This document shows positions 35,106-40,465 of a stretch of DNA of 64,000 nt, piece by piece (the first letter of the stretch is position 1; each line of letters begins with the position of its first letter). This DNA comes from Myoxocephalus aenaeus (Eukaryota > Chordata > Actinopteri > Perciformes > Cottidae), in NCBI GenBank assembly GCA_038501785.1, contig JBAMJR010000195.1:5201001-5265000 (forward strand). The letters run 5' to 3'. The notes beneath the pieces were generated by a model, which was not told where the DNA came from, made no database searches, and saw only the letters and a list, made by a program, of their open reading frames with translations. A program made the translations under genes and the position numbers.

Positions 35106-37695
35106 CCACATGTGGTTTCCCCAATAATTAGGCCATATAAATTACTGTGGAGGACAGCTCAGCTAAATAGCGACAGAAAATGGCTTCGCTCGGCTCGTTT
35201 GTCAGGTTTCTGTGCAAAGAGCATCTCTGCTGCCAAAGACTGAAGAGTTTAGGGCGCTACGATTAAGGTCACAGGACACAATATAGTAACCAGTCGCTTT
35301 TCCTGCTGATGTAAGCCGTGGCTGTGATAGAGGAGACTCGTGGTGGTGTTGAGTGTGGAGGAATCTATAATCTGGGAGAGCGTCTGGTTACCCAGGGGTC
35401 ATTAGAGCGACTCTTTCTCTCTCCGCACTAATTGACTTCAGATAGACCCCTTCAGGCAGCGTCTCACCATTCCTCTGCTTAATGCAATCAACTGTCTGCG
35501 AGCTTTGTTAGGTTCCACCAGACTTATGGTTTTCGCAGAGGAGCTTGAAAGATCCTCCTCCTCCTGTTCTCCTGCTCACTTGAGGAGGAACCATCGATCA
35601 CACTGAACGCGTTTCCTCCTCAATCCTGCTGCCTCCATCGCCTCGGACAGACCTTAACATTACCGTGGTGATTACTGCTAATATTATTCCACTGCTTGTT
35701 GCTGCATCATAGGGACCAAGTGGTCCAGCTGAGGCGCCCAACAAACATACTGCAGCAGACGTCTCGTGTAAATCCCTTTTTCTGCCTCCGTTTGTGAGGG
35801 AGGGTGAATATTGAGGCTAAAGACCAAACAAAACATTTGGTGATGAGATGCAGCGTGAAGGGGAGAAGAGGGGACATTAGTTATGCTAATTTGAGAGATG
35901 GAGTGAAAGGAAAGGGAAGGAAAATTAAATGAAGCCGTAAAAGTAGAGCAAAAATTAAAGCTGGGCTTAAAGTGAAAGTGATAACAGGGAGCACTGAAAG
36001 TGAATCCCTCGGTTACGTGACACACAGCGCTGTAGTGTTGCTGCAGATGTTGAAGTGGCCACAGTGGGGACGAATGGTGTGAATCAGCTATCCGACTGTA
36101 CCAATTTAGCAAATCAAATTCTGCCTCCCCTGTGCGATTTCAATATGAAAGACGGTCTAATGATTTCTCTCTAGGTAGGAAGAAAGCCGTTTCTCCAGCC
36201 AGCTTTATCACACACCGCCTTTGTCGTGTTTGTTGTATCGCAAGCTGTTTGTATGAATGAGAACAGCCAGGCCTCTTCAGGCAGTTTATCAGAAAAGTTA
36301 TTTTGCTTTGTTTCTAATCCCGCTCTGTGCTGCTATTGCTACCGTTAGCAGTATCAGATGCCAGTCCAGTCTAGTTCTGTAGTGATGCAAAATATAGAGT
36401 GCTGCAGGGATGACCGTGTGTTGTCGTACGCCAACATCGCACTATACCCCGTGACAAAAATGGGGTTTTTCAACTGGATTTTGGATTATGGCAACAAAAA
36501 AAAACTCTGTGGCCAACAAGCGTTTATGATACGCGCACATTTTGTAAAGCAAGATAATCGTCACATATGAACACCACTTTTGTGACTTTTGAAGTGTGAA
36601 TGCAATCACCAAAAGTAAAAAGCGTTATGCTATACGTTATGCTATAAGCTAACTACACTCGCATGGCTTCTCGTCACCACAACACAGCTAAAGACATGTT
36701 GACGTTTGGTGGTCTCATTTAGCCACTTGTTAGCAACCCTTTTTTTAAAACACATAAACGCTTAAAAATTCACAAGAGGGGTATTTCCTGGCGTAATTTA
36801 TGTCGTAGAACAAAACGTTCAAATCTCTTCGGCGTTTGTTAACCGCAGACCTTATTTCAGTCGTCTCACCAAAAACACATTAAAAAAACATTGCCTTTGA
36901 AACGAGGGAGCTGGAGGTGCAAAAGCGCCGACTAATTTCTTGGTTCTAGGACTCATTCCCGCAGCACTCTATTATTATATTAATATTTCCACACTCTTAA
37001 TTTGGTCTGGAATTTTTATCACAACCTTTTTTTCTGCAATCCAGATTTGTATGATGCAGATTTGAATTCACTATACTAATAGTGTAACATGTTCAAAAGT
37101 ACTTCCAGCTAGATACTGATGAATAGAGTATGTAAGTTGGGTAATTTTAATATAATTGGTAAACTTTTTTTCTTTTCTACTTTTCTTTTCAGGAACCGTT
37201 TCAGGCTAACATGGCCAGGATTAACGATATGGTTAGGCTTTTGTTTTGTTCTTGTGTGTGTCGTGTCTCGTGGTGTTGCTTCTATTTCCTCTTTATGAGT
37301 TCAAATGGAAGTATTGTTCAGTCTGGTGCTTCGCCCCTGACAACCTTTACCTTTACTGCCTTCTTCCTTTTCAGAGAAGAGAATCGGCGACTTTGTCCAA
37401 AAAGGCAAACAACACCTTCAACATTGTTGGAAGCACCTACGCCATCAACGTGGCCAAAGACCAGGGTTTAACGGCCATTGCCGAGAGTGCCACTGCAGCA
37501 GCGGCCAAACACCAATACCTCCATAAAATGGATGACCCCTACACGGAGGCCAAGAAGTCCTACAACCGTGTCAGCAAAGTGGACAAGATCTCACGCATCA
37601 TTTTCCCAGTTCTGTTCTTCATCTTCAACTTAGGCTACTGGGCCACGTATGTCAACAGAAAGCCCACTATCATGAAGGCAAACAACTTAAAATGA
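1296..37695 (+). CDS. gabra3: GABA-A receptor subunit alpha-3 (gabra3), 5' partial, eight constitutive coding exons
   Basis: Ligand-gated chloride channel subunit (Cys-loop family) that assembles with beta and gamma subunits in the neuronal plasma membrane. Joined coding exons are 1296-1417, 4538-4605, 20755-20975, 25564-25646, 26141-26284, 28446-28598, 31163-31368 and 37375-37695. All junctions are GT-AG and all phases agree, giving 1318 nt, or 438 full residues plus stop. Visible in order: DNIT glycosylation site, F-F-R-Q agonist-face strand, FFHNGKK with the benzodiazepine-type histidine, a Cys-loop with 13 residues between cysteines, M1, M2 ([12 protein letters not shown]), M3, the M3-M4 loop and M4. 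Alpha-3 identity rests on PDDS before the N-terminal helix, TFNIVG in the loop, and SKVDKISRIIFPVLF before M4; alpha-1, -2 and -5 differ there. The human protein is about 490 residues, so the signal peptide and roughly 50 N-terminal residues lie upstream of the window. Alternatives to alpha-3 are unlikely. Confidence 0.97.
1418..4537 (+). other. gabra3 intron; no further gene recognised
   Basis: This 3.1-kb intron is mostly AT-rich. A GC-richer island at about 1740-2230 carries long open frames on both strands (see findings). A T-rich polypyrimidine tract and cag at 4537 form the acceptor. I see no mobile element with clear ends. Confidence 0.8.
1693..2217 (-). other. Unexplained antisense open frame of 174 codons in gabra3 intron
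   Basis: An open frame with a hydrophobic N-terminal stretch (VLVAQAVAVVALVFPLA) followed by cysteine-containing sequence. It lies in a local GC-rich patch inside an otherwise AT-rich intron, and a 103-codon frame overlaps it on the + strand. The hydrophobic run followed by G-L-V-G-K and C-T-T faintly recalls the second membrane segment of claudin-type proteins, but no complete signature is present and I cannot assign it. It may be a decayed retrocopy, a conserved non-coding element, or chance. Confidence 0.2.
4538..4605 (+). CDS. gabra3: gabra3 exon (first beta strands)
   Basis: Acceptor tctctttccccag; donor gtgagc. Enters in phase 1 and leaves in phase 0. Encodes SITEVRTNIYVTSFGPVSDT then DM, the conserved beta1-loop region. 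The 68-bp size is the usual one for this exon in alpha-subunit genes. Confidence 0.97.
4835..5085 (+). repeat. Teleost interspersed repeat fragment
   Basis: The stretch reading TGTATAGTGCTATTTAAC, then a block ending GATTGTTTTGCC, GTAGAGATGTCTGCC, GGCACTCGGC, and GCTCAACAGCAATGTCTCTC matches my memory of a high-copy repeat seen across percomorph genomes. Only part is present and no inverted ends are visible, so its class is not assigned. Confidence 0.45.
5436..5640 (+). pseudogene. Decayed LINE (L2-like) reverse transcriptase fragment
   Basis: The + strand frame reads DDLLQTADAGDGSCFVLGPY followed by AAFDIFDHAALIDRLEHRV. This resembles the region around reverse-transcriptase motif A (DLSAAFDTVDH...LLDRLE) of L2/Rex-type fish LINEs. 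The first catalytic Asp position reads G-P-Y here, the frame stops at 5574-5576, and no flanking domains survive, so it is an inactive fossil. Class assignment is from motif memory. Confidence 0.5.
5848..6393. mobile_element. PIF/Harbinger-type non-autonomous DNA element with TAA target duplication
   Basis: The left end at 5851 begins TGGTGCGTTCACACCAAAAG. The right end, finishing at 6390, is the inverted counterpart (GCTTTTGATGTGAACGCAGCA). Direct TAA copies flank it at 5848-5850 and 6391-6393, as expected for PIF/Harbinger insertion. The 540-bp body has no intact transposase. A second right-end-like copy sits at 6299-6322 and a 14-bp unit (GCGAGTAAACTGAC) is tandemly duplicated at 6333-6360, so the right end has been rearranged. 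Confidence 0.75.
6979..7016. repeat. Perfect 18-bp inverted repeat with 2-nt centre
   Basis: ACCTCTGTATGAAGTGAC at 6979-6996 and its exact reverse complement at 6999-7016 are separated only by AG. It abuts the left end of the 7016-9228 element. It could be a cruciform or hairpin, or a scar left by mobile-element activity. Confidence 0.9.
7161..7250 (+). repeat. Three tandem copies of a 30-bp unit
   Basis: TGTTGCTGTGAATCACAATA begins at 7161, 7191 and 7221, an exact 30-bp period. The copies lie in the left subterminal region of the 7016-9228 element. Being a multiple of three, the array translates as a repeated peptide, but there is no sign it is a gene. Confidence 0.9.
7941..8095 (+). repeat. 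Interspersed repeat fragment beginning TTAACCCTCCTGT
   Basis: TTAACCCTCCTGTCGTGTTC followed by GGGTCTAATCTGACC resembles the terminus of a widespread fish repeat whose ends read CCCTCCTGTT and GGGTCAAATTTGACC. The matching right end is not visible; a CA array follows directly. It has inserted into the 7016-9228 element. Confidence 0.4.
8108..8198 (+). repeat. (CA)n microsatellite
   Basis: About 45 CA units with CG interruptions only at the left edge. Long and nearly pure, so probably length-polymorphic. Confidence 0.98.
9577..9665 (+). pseudogene. Decayed LINE reverse transcriptase fragment
   Basis: The + strand reads ITFGVSQDSMPDPILYSLII then LHLAT. This parallels the GVPQGSVLGPLLFSLYMLPLG block of L2-like reverse transcriptases. 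Key glycines are mutated and a stop follows, so it is a fossil. It may derive from the same LINE family as the piece at 5436. Confidence 0.4.
11941..12064 (+). repeat. Left part of an old GCTAGCATG-ended repeat, split by an insertion
   Basis: GCCACGCTAGCAGTTGTGAG and the following GCTAGCATGCTAGCATT match the start of a common teleost interspersed repeat. Other copies lie at 21061, 23560 (inverted) and 25925. The repeat resumes at 13381 after the 12065-13380 insertion. Confidence 0.6.
12297..12458 (+). pseudogene. MYB/SANT-like transposon accessory protein remnant, interrupted
   Basis: ATG at 12297 opens a 53-codon frame. The first 29 codons, including KTSYFFSVEKQEMIMNAYEE, resemble the start of the MYB/SANT-like DNA-binding protein encoded by Harbinger-class elements. 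The remaining codons come from the 68-bp mini-element inserted at 12387, which supplies the stop. The real protein is therefore cut off about a third of the way through its DNA-binding domain and cannot function. Confidence 0.5.
12384..12457. mobile_element. 68-bp mini-element with inverted ends and TTA target duplication
   Basis: The body 12387-12454 begins ATCATTCACAGCAAACGCGT and ends GGTGTGAACGCAGC, which are inverted versions of one another with mismatches. TTA at 12384-12386 is repeated at 12455-12457. The ends match the family of the 5851-6390 element. It is nested inside the MYB-like remnant. Confidence 0.55.
13381..13775 (+). repeat. Right part of the split GCTAGCATG-ended repeat
   Basis: Contains CCATCAAATAGTTGTTGAGA, ACTCAAAACCACAAATGTCA, GGAAAAGTCAAGGGATCA and TCAGTCTGGACCAAAG, and ends near CGCTAGCATGAC. 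These are characteristic words of the same repeat as 11941-12064, in the same orientation. Confidence 0.6.
20327..20367. repeat. Stem-loop: 15-bp perfect arms, 11-nt loop
   Basis: TCTTCCTGTGTTGTC at 20327-20341 pairs exactly with 20353-20367. It is too short on its own for a pre-miRNA call. Confidence 0.85.
20536..20564. repeat. Stem-loop: 12-bp perfect arms, 5-nt loop
   Basis: CATGTATCCTGT at 20536-20547 and ACAGGATACATG at 20553-20564 are exact complements around TGAAT. It lies 170 bp from the stem-loop at 20327 and 190 bp upstream of a gabra3 exon. Confidence 0.85.
20755..20975 (+). CDS. gabra3: gabra3 exon (ligand-binding domain, loops D and A)
   Basis: Acceptor cgtcccctcag; donor gtgagc. 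Phase 0 in, phase 2 out, 221 bp as is usual for this exon. Encodes EYTIDVFFRQSW (agonist-face Phe), [40 protein letters not shown] and NGTLLYTMR. His codon CAC at 20884-20886 is the position that confers classical benzodiazepine sensitivity on alpha-1, -2, -3 and -5. NMT and NGT are N-glycosylation sequons. LRLVDNGT matches alpha-3. Confidence 0.98.
21061..22146 (+). repeat. Fragmented copy of the GCTAGCATG-ended repeat with a nested repeat
   Basis: Diagnostic words occur in order: CACCATCTTAGTTTAGCATG and ACACAAAGTACAGCTGG (21061-21192), GGAATGTAATTAGTTTTGCA near 21458, and TGGCAATTAGTCCAATAG near 22091. The block at about 21276-21358 (GATACCCAAAGCCCAGGTAT) belongs to a different fish repeat and has probably inserted into it. 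Confidence 0.5.
22284..22319 (+). repeat. (TA)n microsatellite
   Basis: Nearly pure TA run with one AAAT interruption. Confidence 0.95.
23447..23474 (+). repeat. (AT)n microsatellite
   Basis: Pure AT run of about 14 units. Confidence 0.95.
23560..23945 (-). repeat. Inverted copy of the GCTAGCATG-ended repeat
   Basis: Reads as the reverse complement of the other copies: GGTCGGTCCACCACTTTGAT at the left, CAATACTTTGGTTTATGACC in the middle, GCTAGCATGCTAAAC and GCTAGCATGGCTGTAGAC at the right. Confidence 0.55.
25564..25646 (+). CDS. gabra3: gabra3 exon (Cys-loop)
   Basis: Acceptor tctccccctcag; donor gtaagt. Phase 2 in, phase 1 out. Encodes LTIHAECPMHLEDFPMDAHA then CPLKFGS. The two cysteines enclose 13 residues, the defining disulphide loop of the receptor superfamily. 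IHAECPMHLEDF favours alpha-3 over alpha-1 and alpha-5. Confidence 0.98.
25647..26140 (+). other. gabra3 short intron (494 bp)
   Basis: Its distal part is filled by a GCTAGCATG-family repeat fragment that ends about 25 bp before the 3' splice site. Confidence 0.8.
25925..26117 (+). repeat. GCTAGCATG-family repeat fragment abutting an exon
   Basis: CCACGCTGCTGACTCTGTGA and GGCTGTAC at the left, then CTCACCATCTTAGTGCAGCG, AAATACAGCTGGGAA and GGGAATGTCATTAGTTTTGC. It stops just before the polypyrimidine tract of the acceptor at 26140. Confidence 0.55.
26141..26284 (+). CDS. gabra3: gabra3 exon (loop B/F region)
   Basis: Acceptor ctctgttacccag; donor gtacac. Phase 1 in, phase 1 out, 144 bp. Encodes YAYTNNEVIYLWSQEDEL, then SVAVAEGGSRLNQYDLLGHV and IGKETVTSSTG. 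The segment NQYDLLGHV is alpha-3-like. At AEGGSRLNQ the acidic residue normally preceding GSRLNQ in alpha subunits is glycine (GGT codon). Confidence 0.97.
26285..28445 (+). other. gabra3 intron (2.2 kb)
   Basis: No repeat with clear ends and no gene seen; a T10 run occurs near 27583. The 3' end has a CT-rich tract leading to cccctcag. Confidence 0.75.
28446..28598 (+). CDS. gabra3: gabra3 exon (loop C, M1, start of M2)
   Basis: Acceptor tcctccccctcag; donor gtgagt. Phase 1 in and out, 153 bp. Encodes EYVVMTTYFHLKRK (loop C tyrosine), M1 ([20 protein letters not shown] then VSFWL), and NRESVPARTVFG leading into M2. The residue before FHLKRK is Tyr where mammalian alpha-1 and alpha-3 have His. 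Confidence 0.98.
28599..31162 (+). other. gabra3 intron (2.6 kb)
   Basis: In mammals the corresponding part of GABRA3 hosts microRNA genes; no comparable long hairpin was noticed by eye here. A poly(A) run lies near 30730. No gene seen. Confidence 0.7.
31163..31368 (+). CDS. gabra3: gabra3 exon (M2, M3, start of intracellular loop)
   Basis: Acceptor ttttgtcctcag; donor gtgagt. Phase 1 in, phase 0 out, 206 bp. Encodes [20 protein letters not shown] (M2 and M2-M3 linker), VAYATAMDWFMAVCYAFVFS (M3), and NYFTKRSWAWDGKKEGMEIR. SWAW is the alpha-3 form. In mammals this exon contains the Ile/Met A-to-I editing site in M3; here the codon is ATG at 31255-31257, so Met is encoded directly. Confidence 0.98.
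35038..35102 (+). repeat. (CA)n microsatellite
   Basis: Pure CA run of about 32 units. Confidence 0.98.
36394..36972. mobile_element. 579-bp non-autonomous DNA element with inverted ends
   Basis: The left end ATAGAGTGCTGCAGGGATGA (36394) and the reverse complement of the right end, ATAGAGTGCTGCGGGAATGA (to 36972), match at 18 of 20 positions. The interior (CGTACGCCAACATCG, AGCCACTTGTTAGCAACC) recalls a widespread fish repeat. There is no transposase. The target duplication is ambiguous because the flanks are AT-rich. It ends 220 bp before the candidate microexon. Confidence 0.65.
37193..37231 (+). CDS. gabra3: Candidate gabra3 cassette microexon (39 nt, 13 codons)
   Basis: An almost uninterrupted pyrimidine tract (37166-37190) ends in cag at 37192. 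The next 39 bases read EPFQANMARINDM in phase 0 and are followed by a gttagg donor. The preceding exon ends in phase 0 and the terminal exon starts in phase 0, so inclusion adds 13 residues without a frame change. Skipping gives a join (EIR|RRES) that lines up residue for residue with the mammalian loop (EMKKKTP), so skipping is the ancestral-looking form. The 143-bp downstream intron has a CTGAC branch-point-like word. The donor is weak (GTTAGG). Inferred, no transcript seen. Confidence 0.45.
37375..37695 (+). CDS. gabra3: gabra3 terminal coding exon (loop, M4, C-terminus)
   Basis: Acceptor ttcttccttttcag; stop TGA at 37693-37695. Phase 0. Begins RRESATLSKKANNTFNIVGS, then TYAINVAKD. FNIVG-(S/T)-TY-x-IN is the gephyrin-binding motif of alpha-3, here with Ala where mammals have Pro. 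It continues with YNRVSKVDKISRIIFPVLFF (start of M4), IFNLGYWATYVNRKP and a short tail ending LK. FNIVG and SKVDKISRIIFPVLF separate alpha-3 from its paralogues. Confidence 0.98.
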   Translation, partial: RRESATLSKKANNTFNIVGSTYAINVAKDQGLTAIAESATAAAAKHQYLHKMDDPYTEAKKSYNRVSKVDKISRIIFPVLFFIFNLGYWATYVNRKPTIMKANNLK

Positions 37696-37767
37696 ATTTG
37701 ACCAAATGCTACGCTTGATCTGAAGGTAGACAGGTTTGCAGGAGGCCAAGTCCATTACATCTTATTA

Positions 37768-37810
37768 TGTGTGTGTGTGTGTGTGGGTGTATGGATGTGT
37801 GTGTGTGTGC
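37768..37810 (+). repeat. (TG)n imperfect microsatellite in gabra3 3' UTR
   Basis: TG run with GG and ATGGA interruptions, 70 bp after the stop codon. Confidence 0.9.
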
Positions 37811-38200
37811 GCGGGCGTGTTTCCTGTGTCTGTTTTTTCTTAAGAGTTTGATATGTTGCACGTCTGTATACGTCGGCAAATTTTGACATACAGTAGATTC
37901 ACATATAGTCGTGGACCTTGGAGGGAGCACATTCTCACCTCAGATTGTGTTTGTGTAGAATTTATTTCCCCTCCTCCCCACTTAGCTCTGGCCCCACCCA
38001 ATGTTGTGAGTAACCAAGTGTCCCTTTGCTGTAGCTTGATTGCTGGCCGTTTTGTAGAGTAGTCAAACCGTGTTTTCACTATGTTTTGACATGTTTGCAC
38101 TTTGCTTATAATAAGTTAGAGCAAGCATGCGTTGGAAGTTGTCATTGTAGCTCAGTACCAATGATAAGGTTTTTTGACACGTCCATCAAGTTAACAACAT

Positions 38201-38230
38201 GCATGCACGCACGCACGCACGCACGCACAC
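38201..38230 (+). repeat. (GCAC)n tetranucleotide repeat
   Basis: About six GCAC units preceded by GCATGCAT-like sequence. Confidence 0.9.
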
Positions 38231-40431
38231 AGACACCTCCACACAGCGATGCATCAGAAAGCGCCAGAAAAGCCATTCGTCTGTCGCTTTACCGTGCTCC
38301 GTTAGCCGGGGGCAGCCTGTATAGTTCCATAGGAACATCATTAATAATCGTCAGTGTCTGGCCTTCAGCTAGCGCTGAATCGCTACAGACCCAATGCAGC
38401 ATCGACTGGAATTGCCATCGCGTCCCGTGGGGCTGCCTGTACATTTTCTAGTCCAGTGGCTCTTATTGTTTTAACTGGCCGAGTATGCTCAATGACAGAG
38501 AAGCTATGTGCCTTGGTGAATACACACATAATAAAAGAAAAAGGCTTTGACACGCTCACATTTGCATTTGCAGCACTCATGTGCACAGTGGTCTGTGTGT
38601 ATATAACATGCAATCATGTACTGGTGTCCACAGGCTCCGTGCACCGCAGTATGTGGCTGCTCCACACACACCCACCCACCCACGGCCCACGGGCATGGGC
38701 GCCCGGTGTAAAATTGCCCATTAGTGTGGAAGGTTAACAGACCTCTGCCTGTGAAAAGATGAAGCGAAGAGATTAAAAGGATCCAGCGTAGTCCAGAACA
38801 ATTATCATGTGCATTTATGTTTTGGCTCGTGGTGCGGCGTCTCCGTGAGCCGAGCAGTCATAACAAACTACCACCATTACCTCAGACTGAAGTCGAATTC
38901 TGAATCGTTTATTATACGTTTTACATGGAAATGCAAATAACATTAGCTGTTTTATACATTAAATCATACCAGACACTCTCTCTTCTTTAAGTCTATTGTG
39001 GGCAGGCACCCTGGTGCCTTTTATTTCTTTCTTTTCTCTGCATCAGTGTTTAGTTTTCTTTTGCTCCATTTTGATTTCTCTGCATTTCTGCCTTGTCATA
39101 AAGCAAAATTTGGATTCATGTTGTACTTTTGCCCTTTTATACTTGATTGTGTACAGTATATTGGTGTCGATTTGATTGTCTACATATGCTGTACTGTTTT
39201 TGTGTTTTGAAGTAGACAACCAAGGCCAATATGTCACAGTCATGCAGTATTTCTCAACAAATTTCAGAGACACTACCATCACTGGAGACAATTTTTTTTT
39301 GTTTCACAGCATTTCGCTCTATAATACACTAAAATAACGAACTACCTGTGATTGTTGTGATCACACTGAAGAGCAGTTTTTCTTTTTCTTTTTTGGTGTT
39401 GATTTCAAAATTGTATATGAAATGTGTCTCCAGCTGTGGCTACTGTCTCCACCTTCGCATTTCTGTTTAAGTGGCATCTGTATTTTTGTTTTGTACTGAA
39501 CTTGGTACGTGTTTACACAGATGTGATATGATTCTGAAGCAATTTCTGTTGCTTGTTTTGCCGGATGCACTTTTGCATTGTCTTAATTATAGACTCTTTG
39601 ATGACCACGAGCTACATCCAGTGGATTCAAACGGTACCTTCAGCGGTACAGGGAGCAGAGGAGAATGAGTGAACTGTGTTGTGGCCTCTTTTAAAAAGGT
39701 GTGTTATTAACACAAACCATGTACAATGTATCAGTCATAGGTTAATGCATGACAATCTGTACACGTGTATGTCTGCAACCTCCAATAATAGTGTTTGTCA
39801 CACTAAAATAGGGCTTAGTATCAGTGTTTCTGTGATTCATCCCAGTTAGTCATCATTTACATACTCGTAACCTCAGCAACATCTGCATAGGCACTTAAAA
39901 CTCCAATCATGTGTGCATATTGATGTAATGCTAATAATTTATAGTTGGCACAGAGTTCTGAAAGTGTTTTTACCCTCTTTTGGTAGCACAGAGGTTTTGT
40001 CAGTTCAACCCATCTCAGTTACAAACGTCAAAAATACATGGAGATGCACGACCACCATCACGTCTTTATTCAGCTCCAACTTCGGAAAACGCATTAAGGC
40101 CACATTGTAAACTAGTAACTGCCGGTTCAGCTGAGACACAACAAAATGAAGGAGAACAATTCTGCTTTGTTTTGCATTAATCTCCAAAAACTGAATAATA
40201 GAGCAGATATTTATTTCTTATTCAATTCATAATGAGTAAATGTTGTTCGGGTGGCATCAGTCTCAACATCTCCACTACTGCACTGATTTTAAATATTTGA
40301 CTATTCAACACTGGAGAGGATCTTTGAACCAATCAAAACACATGTCGAAAGGTTTCATAACACATGCGTCGAGGACATATTGTTCACCATCAGCATGAAT
40401 GTCTCCTGGTAAACCATTTTCATATTCAAAC

Positions 40432-40432
<1 letters not shown>

Positions 40433-40461
<29 letters not shown>
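40433..40461 (+). repeat. (CA)n microsatellite
   Basis: About 14 AC units. Confidence 0.95.

Positions 40462-40465
<4 letters not shown>

Larger units (their letters stand above)
31369..37374 (+). other. gabra3 intron (6.0 kb) in the M3-M4 loop
   Basis: Contains a 67-bp CA array, the 36394-36972 inverted-repeat element and the candidate cassette microexon at 37193. Antisense frames at 34502-34927 and 35684-36112 look like chance. Otherwise ordinary AT-rich intron. Confidence 0.75.

Noticed and set aside
37211..37471. Open frame running through the microexon region into the last gabra3 exon
   Set aside because: It reads the 143-bp intron without splicing and enters the terminal exon in the wrong frame, away from the conserved M4 sequence.
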